Shown piece after piece: positions 49,101 to 60,015 of a stretch of 64,000 nt of DNA. The stretch covers positions 119,592-183,591 of the forward strand of contig MKWA01000005.1 of the NCBI GenBank assembly GCA_001899285.1, in the 5' to 3' direction. The position numbers and the translations under genes were made by a program. The stretch comes from Rhizobiales bacterium 64-17 (GTDB taxonomy: Bacteria > Pseudomonadota > Alphaproteobacteria > Rhizobiales > Xanthobacteraceae). The stretch's first letter is position 1. Every line of letters starts with the position of its first letter. Under the pieces are notes generated by a model. It saw only the letters and a program-made list of their open reading frames with translations, searched no databases and was not told where the DNA came from.

Positions 49101-51016
49101 GCCTCCAGCCGCTGCTTGAGCCGCGCGGTCTCATCGTCGAGATCGACTTCGCTGCCATCGGCGCATTGCAGGAGCATGTCGTGGAACCAGGCCGGCTCCG
49201 CGTCCTGGGGCGTGAACTGATAGGTGCGCTCGTCGACGACGCGGAAGCCCATATTCTCCAGCACCGGCACCCGCTCCGACAGCGGCAGCGGCCGGCCGCG
49301 GCTCCAGATGCGCAGTCCGACGCTGCTGTGCCCTTCGCCATCGCGATGATGGAAATCGACACCGAGCGGCCGGTCAGCCGACAATCCTTCCAGCACGCGG
49401 ATGGCGGCGAGGCCATCGGCCGGTTGATAGTCGTCGCGATAGCCGGCGGGAAACGCCTCGCGGTAGCGCTCGTACAAGGTGCGCGCCGCGTCGGTCGGAT
49501 GCTGGCTGGCGAGTGATTCGCCAAGGCCGTCGCTCCAGCTTCGCACGATCGAGCGGATCGCCTTTTCCAGCGTCGCGCGCGGCACGTCCGGTGTCGCGCC
49601 GCCGCGCCGGCCGATGATGAAGTGAGCACGCACCAGCGGCCCTTCGGTGTAGTGCGGGTAGAACGCGGAGAGATGCCCGTCGAATACCGAGGCGAGGTAG
49701 CTGCCGATCGCCGTCCGTAACCGGTTGTCGGCCCGCTCGCGCGGGATGAACACCAGCACCGACACAAACCGGTCGAACCGGTCGCGCCGCGCCAGCACCC
49801 GCACGCGCGGCCGCTCGTCGAGTTGCAGCATCGTCGCCGCGAACGCGAACAGCGTGTCCTCGTCGATCTGGAACAATTCGTCGCGCGGATAGGTGTCGAG
49901 GATATTCGCCAGCGCCTTGCCGGAATGGCTGTCCGGCAGCAGGCCAGCGCGCGCCTCGATCGCCGCGATCTTGTGGCGCAGATACGGGATCGACCGTGGC
50001 GAGCGCGTATAGGCGGTCGATGTGAACAGGCCGACGATGCGCAATTCGCCGGCGAGTTGCCCCTGCGCGTTGAAGCGCTTGAAGCCAATGTAATCGAGAT
50101 GCACGCGGCGGTGCACGCGCGAACGCGCATTCGCCTTGGTGACGATCAGCAGCTTCGGTTCCTTGAGGAACGCCATGATCTCCGGCGTGATTTCCAGCTT
50201 CTGGTCGCCACGGCGCAGCACATCCATGCTCTCGTCGCGCAGAATGCCAAGCCCGGTGCCGGGAATGCGCTCCAGCCTGTCGCCATTGCCGGCGAGCGCA
50301 TAGTCACGCGCGCCGAGAAACGTGAAGTTGTCGGCCAGCAGCCATTCGACGAACTGGATCGCCTCGGAGATTTCCGCGACCGGCAGCGGCGGCGGCTTGT
50401 CCTTGAGTTGCGTCACCGCCTCCCCGACGCGCGCCTGCATCGCGCGCCAGTCGGCGACCGCCACGCGCACCTCGCCGAGCACGACTTCAAGCGCCGCGGC
50501 AATGGCCGCACGCCGCGGCGCATCGGCCACCGGATCGACGTGGATATAAATGAAGCTCTCGCGTGCCGCGCCATTGACCGCGCCGGCACCGCGAAACGCG
50601 ATCAGCTTGCCGCTGCCGTCGCGATCGACGGAGAACACCGGATGCGCGACGAGGCGCACCGACAGACCTTGCGTCGCCAGTTCGGCCATCACCGAGTCGA
50701 CCAGGAACGGCATGTCGTCGTTCACGATCTCGATGATGCCGACCGCCCGGCGCTCGCCCGACGCCGACGCAGGCAGTGCCAGTTCATCGAACCGGACCGC
50801 TGCGTGGCCCGGCGCGCGTTGCGCGAGGAACGACCACGCCTGCTGCGCGAACTGCGCAAGCTCCTGCGGCTGATAGCGCAATAAATCTTCCGGCGCCGCG
50901 CGGCCGAACAATGTTGTGGTGAAATCGACCGGGACGTTTTGCGTCTGCGGTGCGGCTTGAGCGATGAGAGAGCGAGCGGCCCGACTCTCGTCGGCGCCTG
51001 CAAGATTGTCAGTCAT
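46172..51016 (-). CDS. NAD-specific glutamate dehydrogenase, large (L-GDH) type
   Basis: Oxidises glutamate to 2-oxoglutarate and ammonia with NAD. The 1614-residue length is that of the large, about 180-kDa class found in Alphaproteobacteria, Pseudomonas and Streptomyces. The N-terminal 650 residues hold ACT-like regulatory modules ([28 protein letters not shown]). The catalytic core has [24 protein letters not shown] near 835, VGSKGGFV with the catalytic Lys near 870, and later a Rossmann region with [17 protein letters not shown]. The C-terminal 400 residues are helical. Single-gene unit; arginine or aspartate effectors are known in relatives. Confidence 0.96.
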   Translation of the reverse strand: [1614 protein letters not shown]

Positions 51017-51276
51017 GATTGCCTTATCTCGGCATGTCCTTGCGCCCGGCGGCGCATGAGGTGGGACTCGATGCCGGCGGAGTCTCGACGATTCTCACCG
51101 ACGGCGTCGAGAGAACAGCATAGTTTCGACCACACTGTGACACAGCTGGCAACAGATGGCTGGCACTCACTTAACCGGCTGATCTTGCTGCCGGATCGGC
51201 CGAGATGGGAATATCTCTCCATTTGCAAAGCGTGTACAATCGCGGCAAACAGCAGGGGATAAACAGGAGACACCCG

Positions 51277-51984
51277 ATGGCAACCGCGACGGCGTCCGCG
51301 AAGCGCGCGCCTGGCAAACGTTTGCTTGGCAAAACAACGACGCCGCCCGCCAAAAGCAAATCCAAGGACGGCGCCAGAGACAGCGCAAAACGTATCGCCA
51401 ATACGGCGAAGCCGCAGGCTGACGACACACCGATCATTGCGCTCGATCTGCCGCGCGGCACCTTGTCGCCGGCAATGCTCGCTTATTTCCGCAAATGCGA
51501 GGAAAAACTCGGTTTTATACCAAATGTGCTGCTGGCTTACGCGTTCGACAACGCCAAGCTCGAAGCCTTCGTTGCCATGTACAACGATTTGATGCTCGGC
51601 CCCTCTGGCCTCAGCAAGCTCGAGCGGGAAATGATCGCGGTCGCGGTCTCCTCGCAAAATCGCTGCTACTACTGTCTCACCGCGCACGGAGCAGCCGTGC
51701 GGCAATATGCCGGCAATCCGATCCTCGGCGAACAGATGGTGATGAATTACCGCGCGGCGCGGCTCGACAAGCGGCAGCGCGCCATGCTCGATTTCGCCGT
51801 CCGGCTGACGATGCAGCCCTGGGCGATCGAAGAACCCGATCGCGAGCGATTGCGCCGCGCGGGGTTCAATGATCGCGATATCTGGGATATCTCTGCCGTC
51901 GTCGGCTTCTTCAACATGTCGAATCGCGTGGCCAGCGCGACCGATATGCGGCCCAACACCGTTTATCATCAGCAAGCGCGCTAA
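51277..51984 (+). CDS. AhpD-like peroxidase-related enzyme with basic N-terminal extension
   Basis: Protein of 235 residues. Residues 1-65 are Lys/Ala/Thr-rich and probably disordered (KRAPGKRLL, TTPPAKSKSKDG). The rest is a carboxymuconolactone decarboxylase/AhpD domain: LGFIPNVLLAYA, LSKLEREMIAVAVSS, and the redox motif RCYYCLTAHGAAV, with CxxC and a following His as in alkylhydroperoxidases. So it is probably a thiol peroxidase-like protein. AGGAG is 7 bases before ATG 51277, and TACAAT at 51235-51240 could be its -10 box. It diverges from the glutamate dehydrogenase gene. Confidence 0.88.
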   Translation: MATATASAKRAPGKRLLGKTTTPPAKSKSKDGARDSAKRIANTAKPQADDTPIIALDLPRGTLSPAMLAYFRKCEEKLGFIPNVLLAYAFDNAKLEAFVAMYNDLMLGPSGLSKLEREMIAVAVSSQNRCYYCLTAHGAAVRQYAGNPILGEQMVMNYRAARLDKRQRAMLDFAVRLTMQPWAIEEPDRERLRRAGFNDRDIWDISAVVGFFNMSNRVASATDMRPNTVYHQQAR

Positions 51985-52002
51985 GGCTTCGATCGTTTTC
52001 CA

Positions 52003-53718
52003 ATGACACTTCCTCCCGTTCCCGACTTTTCCGGCCCGATCGAAACTGATCTTTCGGGCGGCAACCTTATCCGTCATCACCTGTTCAACAAGGGAACAGC
52101 GTTCACCGAAGCGGAGCGCGACACGTTCCGCCTGCACGGTCTGCTGCCGCCCAATGTCGGTTCGCTGGAAGGTCAGGTGTCGCGGCGGCTCAAGGTGCTG
52201 CGCAATTTCGCGACCAACTTCGAGCGTTACGCCTTCATCCGCGACCTGCAGGACACCAACGAAACGGTGTTCTACGCGCTGCTCACCTCGCACATGGAAG
52301 AGCTTTTGCCGATCGTCTACACGCCGACGGTGGGCGAGGGCTGCCAGCGGTTCAGCGAAATCTGGCGCAAGCCGCGCGGCTTGTTCATCAGCTATCCGAA
52401 CCGGCACCGGATGACCGAGATCCTCAACCGGCCGAACCTCAACGACGTGCGTGTGATCGTCGTCAGCGACGGCGAGCGCATCCTTGGCCTTGGCGATCAG
52501 GGTGCCGGCGGCATGGGCATTCCGATCGGCAAGCTGTCGCTCTACACCGCCTGCGCCGGCATTCATCCGACACAGACGCTGCCGATCCTGCTCGATGTCG
52601 GCACCGACAATCAGGAGCGGCTGCTCGACCCGCTGTATATCGGCTGGCGCCACAATCGCGTGCGCGGTCAGGAGTACGACGATTTCATCGAGGAGTTCGT
52701 TCAGGCGGTGATGAAACGCTGGCCGAACGTGCTGCTGCAGTGGGAAGATTTCGCCGGCGCCAATTCCGGCCGGCTGATCGATCGTTATCGCGACCGGCTG
52801 TGCACCTTCAACGATGATATCCAGGGCACGGCGGCGATCGCCGCCGGCACGCTGCTTGCCGCGGTCAACGTCACCGGCGTACCACTGACCGAGCAACGCA
52901 TCGCGCTGTTCGGCGCCGGCTCCGCCGGCACCGGCATCTGTTCGCTGATCATGCAGGCGATGATCGACGACGGCCTCTCCGAGGCGGAAGCCCGCCGCCG
53001 CTTCTATGCGGTCGACCGCGACGGCCTGCTGATCGAAGGCATGAACAACATCCACGACGGACAGCGATTCCTGCTGCGCGCCCGCGAGGATGTCGCCGGC
53101 TGGACCCTGCGCGACGCCAACCGCATCAACCTGATCGACGTGATCGAAAACGCGAAGCCCACCGTGCTGATCGGTGTCTCCGGTCAACCCGGCGCGTTCA
53201 CCGAGGAGATCGCGCGCGCCATGGCGAAGAACGTCGCGCGGCCGGTGATCTTCCCGCTGTCGAACCCGACCTCGCGCAGCGAGGCGATCCCGCAGAAGCT
53301 GATCGAATGGACCGAGGGCCGCGCGCTGGTCGGCACTGGCAGTCCCTATCCGGCCGCGACCTATCAAGGTCGCACCATTCCGATCGACCAGACCAACAAT
53401 TCCTACATCTTCCCCGGCGTCGGCCTTGGCGTGCTCGCTGCCGCCGCGACCCGCATCACCGACACCATGTTCATGGCCTCGGCGAAGGCGCTCGCCGCGC
53501 TGTCGCCGGCACGCACCGACCGCACCGCGCGGCTGCTGCCGCCGGTGAAGGATCTGCGCGAGGTGTCGGCCAAGGTTGCGCTCGCGGTCGGCAAGCAGGC
53601 GCAAGCCGACGGCGTTGCGCCCGCTTGCAGCGCCGAAGAGTTGGAGGCCCGCATCCGCGGCTTCATGTGGGTGCCGCTCTACCGCGAATACATCCGCAAA
53701 CCGCGCCGGCCGCGTTAA
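52003..53718 (+). CDS. Malic enzyme (oxaloacetate-decarboxylating type, MaeA/SfcA-like)
   Basis: Decarboxylates malate to pyruvate with NAD(P). The 571-residue length fits the MaeA (SfcA) class, not the longer malic enzyme-phosphotransacetylase fusion of many Rhizobiales. Conserved blocks: YTPTVGEGCQRFSEIWRKPRG near residue 106, GLGDQGAGGMGIPIGKLSLY near 160, the metal site in QWEDFAGANSGRLIDRYRDRL near 246, CTFNDDIQGTAAIAAGTLL, and the cofactor motif ALFGAGSAGTGIC near 303. The choice between NAD and NADP cannot be read with certainty. It follows the AhpD-like gene by 18 bases. Confidence 0.95.
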   Translation: MTLPPVPDFSGPIETDLSGGNLIRHHLFNKGTAFTEAERDTFRLHGLLPPNVGSLEGQVSRRLKVLRNFATNFERYAFIRDLQDTNETVFYALLTSHMEELLPIVYTPTVGEGCQRFSEIWRKPRGLFISYPNRHRMTEILNRPNLNDVRVIVVSDGERILGLGDQGAGGMGIPIGKLSLYTACAGIHPTQTLPILLDVGTDNQERLLDPLYIGWRHNRVRGQEYDDFIEEFVQAVMKRWPNVLLQWEDFAGANSGRLIDRYRDRLCTFNDDIQGTAAIAAGTLLAAVNVTGVPLTEQRIALFGAGSAGTGICSLIMQAMIDDGLSEAEARRRFYAVDRDGLLIEGMNNIHDGQRFLLRAREDVAGWTLRDANRINLIDVIENAKPTVLIGVSGQPGAFTEEIARAMAKNVARPVIFPLSNPTSRSEAIPQKLIEWTEGRALVGTGSPYPAATYQGRTIPIDQTNNSYIFPGVGLGVLAAAATRITDTMFMASAKALAALSPARTDRTARLLPPVKDLREVSAKVALAVGKQAQADGVAPACSAEELEARIRGFMWVPLYREYIRKPRRPR

Positions 53719-53721
53719 AGC

Positions 53722-53762
53722 GTGATCCGGAAAAGTGGGAACCGGTTTTCCGAAAAGATCAC
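53722..53762. repeat. REP-like palindrome, second copy
   Basis: Outer arms GTGATC/GATCAC (53722-53727 and 53757-53762), inner arms CGGAAAA/TTTTCCG (53728-53734 and 53746-53752), loop GTGGGAACCGG, and a 4-base bulge (AAAA) on the right. The same layout as 2360-2410, with compensating changes in the arms. It lies between malic enzyme and gamma-glutamyltransferase genes, and an in-frame start inside it should not be used for the latter. Confidence 0.82.
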
Positions 53763-53787
53763 CCTCAACAGAAAAATCGGGCCACGG

Positions 53788-55554
53788 ATGATTCGATATC
53801 AACGAATCCTGCCTAGCCCGGTGCGATTGCTGCGCTCAGGTTTCGGTGTCGCGCTTTCAGCCCTGCTGGCGCTGACTGCGCCGACACTCGCGCAAAATCT
53901 CGGCACACCGTCGCTCGACTCGAGCTTGCAAACGGTGCCGCCGGTCGTGCCAGTGCACGCCGCGCATGGCATGGTGGTGGCGCAGGAAGGCCGCGCCGCG
54001 CAGGTCGGCGTGGAGATTCTCAAACAGGGTGGCAATGCGGTGGATGCCGCGGTCGCGACCGGCTTCGCGCTCGCCGTGACCTATCCGCGCGCCGGCAATA
54101 TCGGCGGCGGCGGCTTCATGGTGATCCATCGCAAGGATAGCGCGCCGGCGACGATTGATTATCGCGAAACCGCCCCGGCGGCGGCGACGCCGGCGATGTT
54201 CCTCGACGCCGAGGGGAATCCCGATCCGCGCAAATCACGCGACAGCGCGCTTGCCATCGGCATCCCCGGCACCGTTGCCGGTCTGGTCATGGCCCACGAA
54301 AAATTCGGCTCCGGCCGCTTCACGCTGGCGCAACTCATCGCACCAGCGATCGCGCTCGCGCGTGATGGCCTTCCCGTTGATGGCGATCTCGCAGACTCGC
54401 TGCCGCGCCTCGCCGCGCGGCTGGCGCGCTGGCCGTCGAGCGCCGCGATCTTCCTCAATCCGGACGGCAGCGGGCTGCGCGCCGGACAGACCCTGGTGCA
54501 GCGCGATCTTGCCGACACGCTGTCCGCCATCGCGCGTGACGGCGAGCGTGGCTTTTACGACGGCGCGGTCGCGGAAAAACTTGCCGCCGGCGTGCAGAAT
54601 GCCGGCGGGCTGATCACCGTCGACGATCTGAAATCCTATCGCGCGATCCTGCGCGAACCGGTGCGCGGCACGTATCGAGGCTATGACATTCTCTCGATGC
54701 CACCGCCCTCCTCCGGCGGCGTGCACCTGATCGAGATGCTCAACATCCTCGAAGGCTTCACGCTGAAGGACGACGCGGCCTCGCGGCATCTGATGATCGA
54801 GGCGATGAAGCGCGCTTACGCCGACCGCGCCGCCTATCTCGGCGACCCGGATCGCATCAGCGTGCCGATCAAGGGCCTCACGTCGAAACGCTATGCGGCG
54901 ACGTTACGCGCCACCATTGATCCTCAGCGCGCGACGCCGGCGACACCCGGCGCGTTTCCGGTGCCGCGCGAAGGCGACAATACCACACATTTCTCGGTGG
55001 TCGACGGCGACGGCAACGCGGTATCGAACACCTATACGCTCAACTTCAGCTACGGCGTCGGCCTCGTCGCTCACGGCACCGGCGTGCTGCTGAACAACGA
55101 GCTTGACGATTTCACCGCGCGGCCCGGCGCCGCCAATGCGTTCGGTCTCGTCGGCTATGAACCGAATCTCCCCGGCCCCGGCAAGCGGCCGCTGTCGTCG
55201 ATGACGCCGACGATCCTGCTGAAAGACGGCAAGGTCGCGCTCGTCACCGGCTCGCCGGGCGGCAGCCGCATCATCACCGCCGTCTTGCAGCAGATCGTCG
55301 GCATGATCGACTTCGGCAAGGACGTTGCAGCGTCGGTGACGATGCCGCGGCTGCATCATCAATGGATGCCGGACGAAACGCTGGCCGAGCCGGCGATGCC
55401 GCCGGAGATCATCGATGGTTTAAGACAGCGCGGCCATCAGGTCGTGGTGCGGCGGCCCGCGACCGCGATCAATGCCATCGCGTCCGATGAACAGGGCGGT
55501 TGGATCGGCGCCGCCGACACACGCACGCGCGGTGCGCGCGCGGCGGGGTACTGA
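53788..55554 (+). CDS. ggt: Gamma-glutamyltransferase
   Basis: Periplasmic or secreted N-terminal nucleophile hydrolase of 588 residues that cleaves or transfers the gamma-glutamyl group of glutathione. A signal peptide of about 36 residues (FGVALSALLALTAPTLAQ) precedes GGNAVDAAVATGFALAVTYPRAGNIGGGG. Self-cleavage is expected before the Thr at about 400 in EGDNTTHFSVVD, and the downstream PLSSMTPTILLKDG and TGSPGGSRII blocks complete the active site. ATG 53788 is chosen as earlier codons lie in the palindromic repeat. Converges with the FkbM gene. Confidence 0.96.
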   Translation: MIRYQRILPSPVRLLRSGFGVALSALLALTAPTLAQNLGTPSLDSSLQTVPPVVPVHAAHGMVVAQEGRAAQVGVEILKQGGNAVDAAVATGFALAVTYPRAGNIGGGGFMVIHRKDSAPATIDYRETAPAAATPAMFLDAEGNPDPRKSRDSALAIGIPGTVAGLVMAHEKFGSGRFTLAQLIAPAIALARDGLPVDGDLADSLPRLAARLARWPSSAAIFLNPDGSGLRAGQTLVQRDLADTLSAIARDGERGFYDGAVAEKLAAGVQNAGGLITVDDLKSYRAILREPVRGTYRGYDILSMPPPSSGGVHLIEMLNILEGFTLKDDAASRHLMIEAMKRAYADRAAYLGDPDRISVPIKGLTSKRYAATLRATIDPQRATPATPGAFPVPREGDNTTHFSVVDGDGNAVSNTYTLNFSYGVGLVAHGTGVLLNNELDDFTARPGAANAFGLVGYEPNLPGPGKRPLSSMTPTILLKDGKVALVTGSPGGSRIITAVLQQIVGMIDFGKDVAASVTMPRLHHQWMPDETLAEPAMPPEIIDGLRQRGHQVVVRRPATAINAIASDEQGGWIGAADTRTRGARAAGY

Positions 55555-55559
55555 CCAGA

Positions 55560-56390
55560 TTACTGCGTCAGCGGCCAGTCGAACGGGCTCGTGACCTCCT
55601 GCAAACCCGTCACGTTGTTCACGGATTCGGCGGGCAGGCACAGCATGTTGATCGAGACGATGCCGGGAAACACGTTGACGCCGTTGCCGTAGATATTGGC
55701 GATGTTGAACAGCGGCGGCAGGTGCCAGAACAGCCGGTAGTTCAGATCCTGCAAACGCCGGATCAGCGATTCCGATTTCTCCCGGCGATCGTTCTCGACA
55801 TAGAGCGCCGGCCGGTCGCGCCGGATCACGCCGGCGGCGCCATCAATCACCGCTTCCTCCATGCCTTCGACGTCGATCTTGATGAAATGGCACTGGTCGA
55901 GACCGATGCCGTCGATCGGCACCACCGCGACCGTTTCGCCCTTGGCACCGTTGTCGTCCCCGAGCGACACACCGCCGAAATTGCCGGCGGCGCCATAATC
56001 GACGGCGGGAATGAACGCCTGACCCGGCGCCTTGCCGACCCCCATCTGCAGCGCGCGGCAGTTGCTCACATCGTTGAGCGCGAGATTCGCCACCAGGATC
56101 TGATGCACGGCCCGCTGCGGCTCGAACGCGATCACCGATCCCGTCGATCCGGCGACTTCCGCGAAATAAAGCGTGTGCGCGCCGATATTGGCGCCGACAT
56201 CGAGGATGGTCATGCCCGGCTTGAGCATCTGCGCGAACAGCTCGATCTCGCCGTAGGAGAACTCGCCATAGAGCTCGAGCGAGCGGCCGACATAGGCATC
56301 GTGCGTATTGTAAAGCATGAAGCCGTGGCGCGTGTGCTTGACACGGCTATGCGTGCCGTTGACCAGCGCCAGCGATGTCGTGACCTGCAT
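55560..56390 (-). CDS. FkbM family methyltransferase
   Basis: SAM-dependent O-methyltransferase-like protein of 276 residues. The SAM motif I is ILDVGANIGAHTLYFA (about residues 62-77), VIAFEPQ follows as motif II, and FIKIDVEGMEEAVIDGA near 172 is the FkbM block with the conserved Glu. FkbM proteins methylate sugars or antibiotic hydroxyls; here no glycosyltransferase or polyketide gene is near, so the acceptor is unknown. ATG at 56390. Its end is 5 bases from the end of ggt. Confidence 0.88.
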   Translation of the reverse strand: MQVTTSLALVNGTHSRVKHTRHGFMLYNTHDAYVGRSLELYGEFSYGEIELFAQMLKPGMTILDVGANIGAHTLYFAEVAGSTGSVIAFEPQRAVHQILVANLALNDVSNCRALQMGVGKAPGQAFIPAVDYGAAGNFGGVSLGDDNGAKGETVAVVPIDGIGLDQCHFIKIDVEGMEEAVIDGAAGVIRRDRPALYVENDRREKSESLIRRLQDLNYRLFWHLPPLFNIANIYGNGVNVFPGIVSINMLCLPAESVNNVTGLQEVTSPFDWPLTQ

Positions 56391-56461
56391 GCGTGAAAAT
56401 CCCCCGCCCGAATCGGCGCGGCGATCTTATCGCAATCAATACAGAGTGATCGGTCTGGCGA

Positions 56462-56665
56462 TCAGCCGAGCTGACGGCGGCGAACCAGAAGGTCGCGGCG
56501 GGCACCCTGGGCCTGCTGCTGCTGGCCGGCACGGCGAACGCCGAGCCGGATCAGCGAGGCGGACGGCGCCGGCGGCAGGAACGCCGCAGCCACAGCGGAC
56601 GTGCCACCCCGATGCGCGGGCCGGGTCATGTCGTCCAAAAGCTTCGCCGCCAGAACGTGCCGCAT
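56462..56665 (-). CDS. Doubtful small ORF, 67 residues
   Basis: The 383-base interval 56391-56773 contains one open frame with high third-position GC: it starts MRHVLAAKLLDDM and ends in a basic tail, RRDLLVRRRQLG. The composition is Ala/Arg-rich, no good ribosome binding site precedes the ATG at 56665, and no family is recognised. It lies downstream of the CzcA-like gene on the same strand. It may be a chance frame; nothing else is visible in the interval. Confidence 0.25.
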   Translation of the reverse strand: MRHVLAAKLLDDMTRPAHRGGTSAVAAAFLPPAPSASLIRLGVRRAGQQQQAQGARRDLLVRRRQLG

Positions 56666-56773
56666 GATCGCCGCCGGAGATGGAGAGAGAACCGGTCCCG
56701 CCACGCGGGGCCGCTGTTGCGCGGCAAAGACACCAGCTTCCGGCAAACGTCAATGACGAAAATCAACGCTCCG

Positions 56774-60010
<3,237 letters not shown>

Positions 60011-60015
60011 GGCGG

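Noticed and set aside
46340..49516. Open plus-strand frame of over 1000 codons opposite glutamate dehydrogenase
   Set aside because: It is the antisense of a strongly conserved gene. The high-GC codon pattern keeps antisense frames open, the product is His/Arg/Gln-rich without motifs, and the real protein matches its family over its full length.
51013..53802. Open minus-strand frame of over 900 codons opposite the AhpD-like and malic enzyme genes
   Set aside because: It spans two well-recognised plus-strand genes and their spacer, has no family motifs and starts in a repeat; an antisense shadow.
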